A DNA stretch of 64,000 nucleotides from NCBI GenBank assembly GCA_024579835.1, contig CP102060.1:1302001-1366000 (forward strand). The letters are read 5' to 3'. Positions 8,928-17,784 of this stretch are shown piece by piece. Position numbers and translations under genes: made by a program. Origin of the DNA: Clostridiaceae bacterium HFYG-1003. Its GTDB lineage: Bacteria; Bacillota; Clostridia; Clostridiales; Clostridiaceae. Under the pieces are notes generated by a model. That model searched no databases. It was not told where the DNA came from and saw only the letters and a program-made list of their open reading frames with translations. Within the stretch, counting starts at the first letter, position 1. Each line of letters opens with the position of its first letter.

Positions 8928-10298
8928 TTACCCGATCAGAATCTTCCCTTCCGGGTAAGCGATCTGAGCCGGCGTCTTCTGCCGGGATAGTGCCAGGAGG
9001 ACTGTGATGGGGCCGACCCGTCCAAAGTACATTCCGGCAATCAGAGCTGCTTTGGAGGTAAATTGAACATCTGGAGTAATCCCCTCGCTCAGCCCGACCG
9101 TAGCAAACGCGGAGGTGGCTTCGAAGATCAGCGCTTCCATCGACGTTCCCTGAGCGGACTCAAAGAAGCTCATGACCAGCGTCACGCCGAATACTATGCC
9201 CAAGCCAATGACTACCACGGCAAAGGCTTTGAACACACTGTCCTTATCAATCCGGCGGCCAAAGGCTTCCGGGTCATGGCGGCCCTTGAGGACGCAAAGC
9301 ACGGTCAGGAACAGAATACTGATGGCGGTTGTTTTGATACCACCGGCTGTGGATCCGGGTGATCCGCCGATAAACATCAGGATGATGGTCAGCAGGCGGG
9401 ATGCCATGGACATATCCGGGATGGAGATTGCATTGAAACCTGCTGTTCTCGGGGTAATCGACGCAAACATGGAATTGGTCACCTTGTCGAGGAAGCTCAT
9501 GGAACCTATGGTGGCGGGATTGGAATATTCGAAGACAAAGAACAGCAATGCCCCGCCGAAAATCAGGAACAGCGTTGTCGATAGGACAAGCTTGGCGTGG
9601 AGTGACAACCGAGTAATGGACTTGAAGTTCCAGATTTCCATCCAGACTGAGAATCCAAGACCGGACACCGCGATGAGGGTCATGATCGTTGTCAGGATGA
9701 TCTTGTTGGTATTGACGCCAGTCAGCGAGGCAAAGTTCCCCATCAGATCGAAACCGGCGTTGCAGAAGGCTGAAATTGAATGGAAAATGCCGTAATAGAT
9801 CCCCTCTGCCCATCCGACCATGGGAATGAACTGCGTCATCAGAATCAGTGCTCCCGCCAGCTCGACACCAAACGTGAATCCAACCACATACCGGACCATC
9901 TTAATGATTCCCTGCAGGTTCATGGCGTTGTACGCTTCCTGCATCAGCAGGCGCTCCTTGAGTCCCAGTTTTTTGCCCATGAAGACAGCAGTTAATGTGG
10001 CAAAGGTCATAAAACCCAGCCCGCCGATCTGTATCAGGCTGATGATCACGGTTTTTCCAAAATAGGTCCAGTGGGTTCCTGTATCCACTGTAACCAAGCC
10101 GGTTACACAAACCGCACTGGTGGAAACAAACAAGGAGTCAATGAATGGGGTCACTGTTCCAGTCTGGCTGGAAATGGGCAGCATGAGCAGAAGTCCTCCC
10201 AGCAGTATGACCAGGGCAAAGCCCATAGCCAGAACCCGGACTGGATTCATTTCTATCTTCAGCATTTTAGGCAATGAAACTTTCTTTGGTAAAGTCAT
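8928..10298 (-). CDS. ktrB: Ktr/Trk potassium transporter membrane subunit (KtrB)
   Basis: This is the potassium-translocating membrane subunit of the TrkH/KtrB superfamily, 456 residues. Four filter-like repeats are visible: T-S-A-V-C-V-T-G-L, I-S-A-F-C-N-A-G-F, I-T-P-R-T-A-G-F-N and T-S-A-F-A-T-V-G-L. Each follows the membrane-pore-membrane pattern and has the single Gly that limits K+ affinity. Hydrophobic segments fill the rest. The gene is followed on the same strand by ktrA and so forms the usual ktrBA pair. Confidence 0.94.
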   Translation of the reverse strand: MTLPKKVSLPKMLKIEMNPVRVLAMGFALVILLGGLLLMLPISSQTGTVTPFIDSLFVSTSAVCVTGLVTVDTGTHWTYFGKTVIISLIQIGGLGFMTFATLTAVFMGKKLGLKERLLMQEAYNAMNLQGIIKMVRYVVGFTFGVELAGALILMTQFIPMVGWAEGIYYGIFHSISAFCNAGFDLMGNFASLTGVNTNKIILTTIMTLIAVSGLGFSVWMEIWNFKSITRLSLHAKLVLSTTLFLIFGGALLFFVFEYSNPATIGSMSFLDKVTNSMFASITPRTAGFNAISIPDMSMASRLLTIILMFIGGSPGSTAGGIKTTAISILFLTVLCVLKGRHDPEAFGRRIDKDSVFKAFAVVVIGLGIVFGVTLVMSFFESAQGTSMEALIFEATSAFATVGLSEGITPDVQFTSKAALIAGMYFGRVGPITVLLALSRQKTPAQIAYPEGKILIG

Positions 10299-10338
10299 AG
10301 TGATTCCTCAATTCAAGTCTAATCTGTGCCGTTCAATA

Positions 10339-10362
10339 GACCGCTGCCGCAAGGCAGCGGTC
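10339..10362 (-). terminator. GC-rich hairpin between the M16 gene and ktrB
   Basis: The 10-bp stem GACCGCTGCC/GGCAGCGGTC with a GCAA (TTGC on the minus strand) loop lies between the M16 peptidase stop and the ktrB start, both read on the minus strand. No strong T-tract follows, so it may be a weak terminator or a leader hairpin of ktrB. Confidence 0.4.
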
Positions 10363-10543
10363 CAACGGGCCAACCTGGTTCTATAAGTTATTGTTCTGAT
10401 TCGTCTCTTAACAAAGGATACTCCGACTTTATCAGAAGTTCAACTGTTCTCTTGAAGATTGATTGTTAAATATACGTTGCGTGTCATTCTTCGGATCAGG
10501 ATCTTCCCCTGCCCCGATCGGACTCGTCCTTTCAGTCTTTCTG

Positions 10544-13465
10544 TTACTGGTTTATTTTGATGGGGCGAATCACACTGAACAGATCTTTTTCCTGGTTAAT
10601 CTTGTCCTGGCTGCCCAGTACGCACAGATAATCCTGTTTCATCAGCTCATCCATCAGCTGGGCTTTGGCCATGATGCTGTCTTTTGTCGTATCAATGGCC
10701 TGGCTCATCCGCTTCTCGATTTCCGCTTCTGATGATCCAGAGAATCGCCGGGCCAGCACCAGAGTGTTGATGTCCGAGGCGGTTAGAGGTGGATTAAACC
10801 GCGGCATGGTACCGATGATATAGTTTTTGACATCATCCTCATCCAGTGCGAAATTGCGCAGGAAGTCACTCATTCCGTCATAAACATTGACCGTATTTCT
10901 CAGATTGGGATCCCGATAGGAATACGTAACGGCATTGCCGAACGGATCGATGGAAATTCCGGCTCCGTAAGCCCCGCCGCGGGCACGGATCGCGTTGTGG
11001 AGATAATCCATTGATAGAATCGACGCCAGAACAACCATTTCTCCCGTATACTCAAAACCAAGCTTTTTCAGATTGTACCCCTTCGCCGCATACTGCACTC
11101 CGGAGGCGGAGGTCAGTCCTTCCTTGCGATGTCCCAGTTCAAAGACAAGCGGCACCGCTGGCCGGGCACTTCCCTGGGGCAGTCTCCGGATAAAGTCGGC
11201 AGCTGCATCCATCAGTTCTGACTTGCGTTCCGGTTCTCCCGTCAGACTCAGCACCAGGTCCTGAGAACCGAACAGGCGCTTGGCGACGCGGCGAAGATTC
11301 GTCTGGATCAGATCCGAGTTGCCGTCAAAGTCCTTCAGCAGAAGATTCAGGTGATCGTAAAAATCAATGCCCGAGAGTTCTTCCAGATAGCGGGATGCCT
11401 GATTGAAGAATGAGGCAACGCGCTGCATGACGATGGTATGACCCTGGAAGTCGAAGCTGGACTCCAAATTGGACCGCAGCATCAGGAAAATTTCCTTCAG
11501 GCGCTTATTATCGGAAAAGCCCGTCCGGAAAAGGACTTCATCCAGGAATTCAAACATCTTGGGGTAGTAGTCACCCATTGCGGAGCTGTAGACATTGAAT
11601 CGTGCTTCGTATTCATCCGGACCGCTCAGTTTTTTAAATACGCTGGGAGAGAAATGCAGTCCTGAGGTATAGATGTTGATTTCATTATTGAGTTCAGAGT
11701 ACGTATATTTGTCAGTTCCGATGATTCCCAGCACAGCAGCCAGATAGCCGGCCCAGACAATGTCTTCCCGTTCCAGGGGTGCCATGGAGAACGCAGCGGT
11801 CAGATAACTGATATCCGATGAGTTCCAGGGATGGAACAGCAGATCGGCATTGCCCAGACGGACACTCTCCTCCTCGATATGGGGGATGTGTCGGTCGATG
11901 TCTGACAGGTCAAGATGAGGGATCGTTGCCTTGTCTTCCTTGGAATCCTCCGTTGTCTGGAATTTCAGCAGCTTCTCATTTTCTGCAATCAGATCTGCCA
12001 ATGCTTCCTGGGACAGGCCCGCCTTGAGCTCAGCCAGGTCTTCTTCCACCTTGCGGTCCAGTTCGCCGAACAGGTTCGCTTTGGGACGATGGATCGCCAG
12101 GATCTTCACCGGATTGTTGAGAATCCGCACCTGGATGATGCGTTCAAACAATCCTTCTTTCATGCCAAGACGCATCCGGGCAAACACATCATCGAAGTTG
12201 AGGTAGCTGGCTGCATCATTGCCATAGCGCCATGCACTCATGACATTGATGAAGTAGATGATGCCTTTCAGGGTTCCGCGGGCTTCCCGCAGCTTGAATT
12301 CCGTCCGGTTCAAAGCGGCCAGCAGCAATTTCTCATCAATCCCCTGCTCCGTCATGTGCTTCAGGGTTGATTCGATCACACCGACAAACTCATCGAGCCG
12401 GCCATCTGCCGTGTGCTTCGCTGCCAGTCCAAAGTCAAGGTAATAGGTATCCCCGGACAGGCTCATGAAATCTTCGCCGAGGCCCTTCTCCAACAGAGCT
12501 TGTTTGAGCGGTGAGGACTCAGACTGGATCAGCACTTCGTTGAGAATGGTATTGATAAAATAGTCATCCACCGAATCAGCGTGCCCCAGGGATACAGCAT
12601 AGGACAGGTAAGAGTGCTCCTTCGCCGTTTGATTCTCATCGGCGGGATACTCAAAGTCAAAGCGTTTGATCCCAGGCTCCTGTTCTTTTAAAACCAGGTC
12701 AGAGTCCGGATTCTTCCGCTGGAAATGGCAGAGGTATTCTTCATCCAGAAGCCGCAGCAGATCCTCCCGGTCAATGTCGCCATACAGATAAATCATGCTG
12801 TTGGATGGGTGATAATATTTCGTATGGAATTCCTTCAGGCCCTCATAGCTTAACCCGGGGATTTCATAGGGGTACCCGCCGGATTCGTGGTCATACGTTG
12901 TCCCCTGGTTCAATGCGCGTGCTACCTGGATGGCTACATTGGCCTCCGGGGAAGAATACGCCCCCTTCATTTCATTGTAGACTACGCCATTGTAAGTAAT
13001 GGGTTCATCCGGTGAGAGAATATGATGATGCCAGCCTTCCTGCAGGAAGATCTCTTTCATTTCATGAATTCTGGGGAACAGGACAGCATCCATGTAGACA
13101 TCGATCAGATTGCGCAGATCCTTGCGATTCTGGGAGGAAATGGGATAAATCGTCATATCCGGAAACGTCATCGCATTCAGGAATGTATTCATGGATCCTT
13201 TCAGCAGTTCCATGAATGGTTCCCTGGTCTTGAACTTTCGGGATCCGGACAGCACTGAGTGCTCCAGAATATGGGCTACACCGGTAGAATCCTCCGGCGG
13301 CGTCCGGAAACCAATGCCAAAAGCCATGTGGGGATCTTCGTTCTGAAGATGCACCAGGTGGGCACCGGAGGTTTCATGTTCGTAATACACAATGGTCGAA
13401 CCTGTTTCCTTGGAGGGTTGCTCTCCCACCCGACGGAAACCGTGCAAAATGTCATTATTGGTCAT
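10544..13465 (-). CDS. M16C zinc metallopeptidase (presequence protease-like)
   Basis: The 973-residue protein is a full-length member of the M16C insulinase subfamily related to mitochondrial presequence protease PreP/Cym1 and clostridial homologues. The inverted zinc motif H-I-L-E-H is at residues 65-69, with the downstream acidic ligand region G-V-V-Y-N-E-M-K-G. Four tandem M16-type alpha/beta domains are expected at this length. Relatives degrade unstructured peptides inside a closed chamber. No signal peptide is visible, so a cytoplasmic location is inferred. The start at 13465 has AAAGGAG 8 bases upstream; an upstream in-frame extension of 31 codons lacks such a site. A second, shorter M16 enzyme is at 35577-36845. 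Confidence 0.93.
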   Translation of the reverse strand: MTNNDILHGFRRVGEQPSKETGSTIVYYEHETSGAHLVHLQNEDPHMAFGIGFRTPPEDSTGVAHILEHSVLSGSRKFKTREPFMELLKGSMNTFLNAMTFPDMTIYPISSQNRKDLRNLIDVYMDAVLFPRIHEMKEIFLQEGWHHHILSPDEPITYNGVVYNEMKGAYSSPEANVAIQVARALNQGTTYDHESGGYPYEIPGLSYEGLKEFHTKYYHPSNSMIYLYGDIDREDLLRLLDEEYLCHFQRKNPDSDLVLKEQEPGIKRFDFEYPADENQTAKEHSYLSYAVSLGHADSVDDYFINTILNEVLIQSESSPLKQALLEKGLGEDFMSLSGDTYYLDFGLAAKHTADGRLDEFVGVIESTLKHMTEQGIDEKLLLAALNRTEFKLREARGTLKGIIYFINVMSAWRYGNDAASYLNFDDVFARMRLGMKEGLFERIIQVRILNNPVKILAIHRPKANLFGELDRKVEEDLAELKAGLSQEALADLIAENEKLLKFQTTEDSKEDKATIPHLDLSDIDRHIPHIEEESVRLGNADLLFHPWNSSDISYLTAAFSMAPLEREDIVWAGYLAAVLGIIGTDKYTYSELNNEINIYTSGLHFSPSVFKKLSGPDEYEARFNVYSSAMGDYYPKMFEFLDEVLFRTGFSDNKRLKEIFLMLRSNLESSFDFQGHTIVMQRVASFFNQASRYLEELSGIDFYDHLNLLLKDFDGNSDLIQTNLRRVAKRLFGSQDLVLSLTGEPERKSELMDAAADFIRRLPQGSARPAVPLVFELGHRKEGLTSASGVQYAAKGYNLKKLGFEYTGEMVVLASILSMDYLHNAIRARGGAYGAGISIDPFGNAVTYSYRDPNLRNTVNVYDGMSDFLRNFALDEDDVKNYIIGTMPRFNPPLTASDINTLVLARRFSGSSEAEIEKRMSQAIDTTKDSIMAKAQLMDELMKQDYLCVLGSQDKINQEKDLFSVIRPIKINQ

Positions 13466-13552
13466 AATATGCTCCTTTGAAACAATCTGCTTACATTTTA
13501 TCATATTCCGATCACTTCTTCTTGTTCGACAACTGTCTAACTTAAAAAATCC

Positions 13553-13583
13553 TCCCAAAAAACAGAAAAAGCCCGGATGGGCT
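13553..13583 (-). terminator. Terminator after rplT
   Basis: Read on the minus strand, AGCCC/GGGCT with a 4-nt loop (13570-13583) is followed by TTTTCTGTTTTTT, a typical intrinsic terminator just after the rplT stop. Confidence 0.8.
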
Positions 13584-13598
13584 CTTCTGAAAAAAGTA

Positions 13599-13958
13599 TT
13601 ATGCTTCTCTTACGCTCTTTGCCTGAGCAATGAGGTTTGCAAATCCTTGAGGATCGTGGATTGCAATCTCAGACAGCATCTTGCGGTTGATTTCGATTCC
13701 CGCTCTCTTCAGTCCGTTCATGAACGTGGAATAGGTCATTCCGTTCAATCTGGCCGCTGCGTTGATACGAGCGATCCAGAGCTTTCTGAAATCTCTCTTT
13801 TTCAGTCTTCTGCCGACATAGGCGTTTCTCAGGGCCCGGATGACGGTTTCATTCGCTGTACGGAACAGCTTGGATTTTCCGGCGTAGTAGCCCTTTGCAA
13901 GCTTCAGGACTTTTCTATGATTCTTCTTTGCGTTGACCGCTCTTTTTACTCTTGCCAT
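13599..13958 (-). CDS. rplT: Ribosomal protein L20
   Basis: The 119-residue protein matches L20 along its whole length (start [24 protein letters not shown], basic N-terminal tail). L20 binds 23S rRNA early in 50S assembly. In Bacillota it also represses its own operon by binding the infC leader. It is third in infC-rpmI-rplT, 17 bases after rpmI. Confidence 0.98.
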   Translation of the reverse strand: MARVKRAVNAKKNHRKVLKLAKGYYAGKSKLFRTANETVIRALRNAYVGRRLKKRDFRKLWIARINAAARLNGMTYSTFMNGLKRAGIEINRKMLSEIAIHDPQGFANLIAQAKSVREA

Positions 13959-13975
13959 TTATCTTGATCCTCCTT

Positions 13976-14173
13976 CTAAATGTAAGGAAGTAATCTTCTG
14001 ATTACTTTTTCCTGGGCAGTGGAGACATATCCTGTCTTTCTTAAGTTTCTCTTTCTCTTAGCTGACTTCTTGGTCAGAATATGGCTCTTGAAGGCCTTGG
14101 ATCTTTTGAATTTTCCAGTTCCGGTTTTGCCAAAGCGCTTGGCAGCCCCTCTGTGAGTTTTCATTTTTGGCAT
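13976..14173 (-). CDS. rpmI: Ribosomal protein L35
   Basis: This is a 65-residue, very basic protein with the L35 signature ([22 protein letters not shown], a G-Y-V segment, and a C-terminal R-R-L-L-P-Y). It is a 50S subunit component. It lies between infC and rplT in the conserved order. Confidence 0.98.
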   Translation of the reverse strand: MPKMKTHRGAAKRFGKTGTGKFKRSKAFKSHILTKKSAKRKRNLRKTGYVSTAQEKVIRRLLPYI

Positions 14174-14197
14174 GATAAGGTTCCTCCTGTGAATTGA

Positions 14198-14710
14198 TTA
14201 TTTTACGTTGGATGTGATCACCATTGTCATATTTCTGCCTTCCATGGTGGCTGGCTTTTCAATGGTTCCGAATTCTTCGACTTTGGCAAAAAACTCTTTC
14301 ATGAGATCGTAGCCTTTATGGCTGTGATCTGCTTCCCGCCCACGGAATCGGATTGTTACCTTGACCTTGTCACCGTCTTTCAGGAACTTGAGTGCGTTGT
14401 TGGCCTTGGTGGTCATATCATGTTCTTCAATGTTTGGTGAGAATCTGATTTCCTTGATCTCTACCGTGCGCTGCTTCTTTTTTGCCTCTTTTTCTTTCTT
14501 GGTTTGTTCATAGATAAACTTGCCGTAATCCATGATGCGACAGACAGGAGGAGTGGCGGTAGGAGCGATCATGACTAAATCCATTTCTTTTTCATCAGCG
14601 ATCCGCTGAGCTTCCTTCGAAGACATAATTCCAAGCTGTTCTCCGTCGTAGGTCACAACTCTGACTTCTTTCTCTCTGATCTCGTTGTTGGTCGGGTAAT
14701 TCTTGCTTAT
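14198..14710 (-). CDS. infC: Translation initiation factor IF-3
   Basis: IF-3 binds the 30S subunit, keeps it apart from 50S and rejects non-standard start codons. The protein of about 170 residues has the N-domain (N-E-I-R-x-K-E-V-R-V-V, G-E-Q-L-G-I-M), the linker helix rich in K/E, and the C-domain ending G-R-N-M-T-M-V-I. No ATG fits. A GTG at 14719 overlaps the Shine-Dalgarno itself, while ATA at 14710-14708 lies 8 bases after GGAGG and gives an N-terminus S-K-N that aligns with the S-K-D start of Bacillus IF-3. I therefore place the start at ATA, as infC is known in other bacteria for AUU starts. Confidence 0.95.
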   Translation of the reverse strand: MSKNYPTNNEIREKEVRVVTYDGEQLGIMSSKEAQRIADEKEMDLVMIAPTATPPVCRIMDYGKFIYEQTKKEKEAKKKQRTVEIKEIRFSPNIEEHDMTTKANNALKFLKDGDKVKVTIRFRGREADHSHKGYDLMKEFFAKVEEFGTIEKPATMEGRNMTMVITSNVK

Positions 14711-14723
14711 ATTTTTCACCTCC
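14708..14723 (-). promoter_or_regulatory. infC ribosome binding site and probable AUA start
   Basis: On the minus strand GGAGG occupies 14723-14719 and is followed by eight bases and then ATA (14710-14708). The in-frame GTG at 14719-14717 shares bases with the Shine-Dalgarno, so it is an unlikely start. A rare start codon allows IF-3 to limit its own synthesis, as shown for the AUU start of E. coli infC. Confidence 0.6.
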
Positions 14724-14830
14724 GGGGATAATAAATAAGGACGGCATCACGCCGTCCTTCGTAAACTCTAACAGTTATGCGTTCATCGGTTGACCGACGA
14801 TCGCATGCTTGATTTCCAGTTTAGCATGAC
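14724..14830 (-). promoter_or_regulatory. L20-type leader and attenuator of infC-rpmI-rplT
   Basis: On the minus strand two hairpins precede infC. The first (14806-14777) pairs ATGCG with CGCAT and TCGGT with ACCGA around an internal loop. The second pairs AAGGACGGC with GCCGTCCTT and is followed by ATTTATTA, like an attenuator. In Bacillus subtilis L20 binds a structured leader here and causes premature termination, and the position and gene order match. The exact L20 binding site was not verified. Confidence 0.65.
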
Positions 14831-15189
14831 CTGACAAAACAATATCCGGCAGGTGAGAAACGGCAGTTTCTGCTTCGTACTTTTCTATGATAAAGGAATG
14901 CAGCTCTGTTGTCAAGAAAATATTGGAACTTCGCAAAATTCTTTCGCCGCTGCAGGATATGAGTCCAACAATCGCTTGATTTTTAGCGGTGACGCGAGAA
15001 TCAACCATCCAAACGATAGGATGGCAGAGGATGATCAGCCGTCGGCCGAATCATCTGGCGAAAAAAAGAGAGGAACGCATTCCTCCCCCATCGAGAAAAT
15101 ATATCTGAAATTTTTACTCAAATATTTTGAACAGCTGATTACGTGAATTCCCAGTTATATGAAAGATCAGAGCTGGGGGTATTAACCTC

Positions 15190-15585
15190 TTACAGACGAA
15201 TGCGTTCAAGGAACATAGGATTGGCATAATCATGACGGTAAATGTTTCCACCCATCAGGAAGAAGATGATATCATTGCGCTCATAGCCTTCTTTGTGCAG
15301 ACGGTTGGTCTTCATGAATTTTTTCATGTTGGAATTGCTCAATTGACTGATCGAACGGATTTCCATGGCAGAATAATACCGATTGGAGAAAATGCTCTCC
15401 AGGTTCTTCTGCATTTCCAGTTTGAATGCCAGGTCTGTCTCCGAATTTTGATGCGGGCCTAGCCCACCCCGGTGATGTTCCGGACATAGATAAATGTAAT
15501 TAAGCGGTGTTTCCAATCCGCCCTCTGATTTATGAATTACATGGTGCTTATCCCCTGGCTGGCCGCATACGATACAATGTGACAA
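15190..15585 (-). CDS. Small HNH-type zinc-motif protein
   Basis: The 131-residue protein has a C-x2-C pair (C4, C7), H14-H15, then C34-x2-H37-H38 and H45. This arrangement matches the HNH nuclease fold in its zinc-stabilised form (C-x2-C ... H-H ... C-P-x-H-H-x-G). The C-terminal half is basic and has no known domain. Start TTG (15585-15583) follows GGAGG by 9 bases, and this start places the first Cys at residue 4. Nuclease activity is an inference. It lies between the infC leader and IS copy 1, whose target repeat is 64 bases upstream. Confidence 0.8.
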   Translation of the reverse strand: MSHCIVCGQPGDKHHVIHKSEGGLETPLNYIYLCPEHHRGGLGPHQNSETDLAFKLEMQKNLESIFSNRYYSAMEIRSISQLSNSNMKKFMKTNRLHKEGYERNDIIFFLMGGNIYRHDYANPMFLERIRL

Positions 15586-15648
15586 TAAGCAAAACCTCCT
15601 TCCTTTTCTTTATTATACCACAAACCGAAACTTATTCGAACATCTGTT

Positions 15649-15657
15649 ACCAAGCGA
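15649..15657. repeat. Target-site duplication of IS copy 1, left
   Basis: ACCAAGCGA here is repeated at 17204-17212 on the other side of the element. The boundary is uncertain by 1 nt. Confidence 0.85.
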
Positions 15658-17203
15658 GATAGTGTCAACTTACTTTCGGTTCAAAAATTGAATAGGCCTG
15701 CCGTGCGGATTCCAAGTAGCCCGGGTTTTACGATTTATACCACCCAAAATGAGGCGTTGCATAGCTGATTGAACCTTGTTTTACCGGGTAGACCCGGCTA
15801 TTCTTCACGATCCGTTTTTCCAGCCTCAAAAGTCGGGCTTCCTTCTTCTTTTCTTTCTCTTTGGCAGCGAAGTAGCCCATGAGATCCCCGCCATTGAGGA
15901 CGAAAACTCGCATGCGCGCTATATTCTCAGCACCTACTGTGCTCCACCCCATCGGGCGTGATGATAACCGTGAGGAAAGCACATGACTGACATGCCCTTC
16001 CGCACTGCAGCCCTGATAGCCCGACTTGGCCGCGTTCTGGATCGATTCCCAGTTGGACAAAAGATAGGTTTTCATCTCGCCTAACTTCTTTTCCTGGGTC
16101 TTTTTAAGCGGCAATCCCGCCGCTGATTCGAAGAATGTGTTGATGTCCTCAAGGGAGTCCATGCTGATGGCGTCTTTGAGGTACCAGTAATATTCATCCT
16201 TTGTCCCTTTGTAGGAATCAATCGGCGTTGCCGCCTGGCGCAGGGCCTTTTCCAGGTGGAACTTATCCAGATAGAGCTTGCATCGAGGCAGAATCTGGGC
16301 ACCCATCTTGATCCAGGACGCCCCATCCCCTGATAAGGAGATTTCCTCGATCTTATCCACTTCATAAGCCGAGTTCAGGTAATCGAACACTTCGTACCAC
16401 AGTTCATCCGAGTTGCCCTTGTAGAAGCCTGCAAATCGACGTACACCCATTAAGGCCTTGCGTCTCTTCCCGACACTCTGCTGCCCCTCATGGACGTAGA
16501 TCAGCCGCATCTGCTGATTGGAACCGTCCTGCATAGCTACATGATCCTCATCGGCCTCAATATAGATCCGAGATACCACTTTTTTCTGAGGCAGGGGTCC
16601 CTCAGAAGACTCAATGTTCCCCAGTCGATGGACCAGATTCATTACCGTAGTGCGGCTGGTAATTCCGCTGCTTGCATAGCGCTCCACCGTCCCCTGGTAA
16701 GAAATATCTTTAGCACTGGAGAGAAGACACGAGGCTAGTTCCCGGCTGATTCTCTGATGGGGCTCAAGGCCCAGAAGACGATCCACCAGACACACATGGT
16801 GATTAGTCTTTTTATCCCGAAAGTACGTCCGGTCAAAGACCACAGGTCCGGCTGTAGTAGCGATGGTTTTTGTTTGATTACGCCGTTCGATGGAGTAATC
16901 CTTTTTGCGTAACTGTGAGTTCCTCAGGCGCTCATCGAGTACCTGAACATAATCCTGGATCTGCTCACGGGCAATCCGATCCGTCAGCTCGTGAGTCTCC
17001 TGGACCACCTGATCCATGGTGAGGGTACCGCTTGCCATTCTTGAATCAAAACCTTGTCTGAGAGAGGTGAACATTGAGTTGAAATCTGTTAAGATAGGCA
17101 TGAGAATAAGTCCTTTCGTGTAGTTTGTTTGTTGTTGTTACTAACATTCTAGCACTTGGGCTTATTCTCTTTCATTTTCGACCTACAGTAACTTTACACT
17201 AAG
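15658..17203 (-). mobile_element. ISLre2-family insertion sequence, copy 1
   Basis: The 1546-bp element encodes one transposase and has imperfect terminal inverted repeats: the left end TAGTGTCAACTTACT and the inverted right end TAGTGTAAAGTTACT differ at two positions. It is flanked by a 9-bp direct repeat, the duplication size known for ISLre2. The second copy at 36912-38457 has the same length and differs at about a dozen bases. Confidence 0.92.
15728..17101 (-). CDS. ISLre2-family (UPF0236) transposase, copy 1
   Basis: The 457-residue protein belongs to the ISLre2 transposase family, formerly UPF0236. Visible features are the N-terminal region ending in R-N-Q-T-K-T-I-A-T-T-A-G, the block F-D-R-T-Y-F-R-D-K, the acidic segment I-E-A-D-E-D-H-V-A (about 180-190) and S-L-S-G-D-G-A-S-W-I-K (about 260-270), which hold candidate catalytic acidic residues. 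The start ATG follows AAAGGA by about 9 bases. It is intact and differs from copy 2 at four residues (S/T, K/Q, L/V, N/K). Confidence 0.93.
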   Translation of the reverse strand: MPILTDFNSMFTSLRQGFDSRMASGTLTMDQVVQETHELTDRIAREQIQDYVQVLDERLRNSQLRKKDYSIERRNQTKTIATTAGPVVFDRTYFRDKKTNHHVCLVDRLLGLEPHQRISRELASCLLSSAKDISYQGTVERYASSGITSRTTVMNLVHRLGNIESSEGPLPQKKVVSRIYIEADEDHVAMQDGSNQQMRLIYVHEGQQSVGKRRKALMGVRRFAGFYKGNSDELWYEVFDYLNSAYEVDKIEEISLSGDGASWIKMGAQILPRCKLYLDKFHLEKALRQAATPIDSYKGTKDEYYWYLKDAISMDSLEDINTFFESAAGLPLKKTQEKKLGEMKTYLLSNWESIQNAAKSGYQGCSAEGHVSHVLSSRLSSRPMGWSTVGAENIARMRVFVLNGGDLMGYFAAKEKEKKKEARLLRLEKRIVKNSRVYPVKQGSISYATPHFGWYKS

Positions 17204-17212
17204 ACCAAGCGA
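17204..17212. repeat. Target-site duplication of IS copy 1, right
   Basis: ACCAAGCGA matches 15649-15657 exactly. Intact duplications show this copy has not recombined since insertion. Confidence 0.85.
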
Positions 17213-17379
17213 GCAGTGCTGAACGGTGCTGCGCATTCCTGTGCGGTACTGCGCGATACTGTCTGTGTCCTATCCAAATCGAAAGGTGAATCTTACCGGA
17301 GTAAGACAGGATCTGAGTATCACTGCAATCACCGAATTATAATTTGTCACCGTTATAATTTGTAGTTTATTACAACGTT

Positions 17380-17412
17380 ACAAAAAAGAAAGAAGAATGG
17401 CAAAGCCATTCT
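17380..17412 (-). terminator. Terminator of the HU gene
   Basis: On the minus strand AGAATGGC/GCCATTCT (17412-17394) with a 3-nt loop is followed by TCTTTCTTTTTT. The hairpin overlaps the stop codon of the HU gene. Confidence 0.85.
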
Positions 17413-17686
17413 ACTTATTGATCCGTTCTTTTAGTGTTTGACTTGGTCTGAACACAGGTTTCCTGAAGGCGTCAATTTTGACTTCTTCATTCGTTTTCGG
17501 GTTCCTTCCAATGCGTGGTGCACGGTCCTTCACCTCAAACGTGCCAAATCCTGTGATTTGGACCTTTTCTCCATCGATCAGTGCGACTTTCATCGTGTCG
17601 ATGATCAGCCGAACGATCTCCTCTGCTTTCTTTTTTGTCATCGATTCTTCTTCAGCGATGAGTGCTATTACATCTGTCCTGTTCAA
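17411..17686 (-). CDS. hup: HU-family histone-like DNA-binding protein
   Basis: HU proteins are dimeric and bend DNA in the nucleoid. The 91-residue protein matches HU throughout: N-R-T-D-V at the start, the helix with M-T-K-K-K-A-E, G-F-G-T-F-E-V, then R-x-G-R-N-P-K-T and the DNA-contacting arm, then F-R-P-S-Q-T-L-K. The start is taken at TTG (17686-17684), which follows AGGGGG by 8 bases and gives the standard HU length. An in-frame ATG upstream would add 14 unsupported residues. Confidence 0.95.
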   Translation of the reverse strand: MNRTDVIALIAEEESMTKKKAEEIVRLIIDTMKVALIDGEKVQITGFGTFEVKDRAPRIGRNPKTNEEVKIDAFRKPVFRPSQTLKERINK

Positions 17687-17784
17687 AACCAAATCCCCCT
17701 CGAAAAATGTTTTATATATATATCTCAATTAAAATTATAAATTTGGTTTTATATTTAGTGATTACGAAATGGTGACATTATCAG

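Noticed and set aside
10299-10543. c-di-AMP (ydaO) riboswitch before ktrB
   Set aside because: Expected because KtrAB is often controlled this way, but its conserved blocks were not found.
14775-15008. 77-codon minus-strand open frame upstream of infC
   Set aside because: It looks partly protein-like but has no Shine-Dalgarno and its end overlaps the leader hairpins, so a leader RNA is the better reading.
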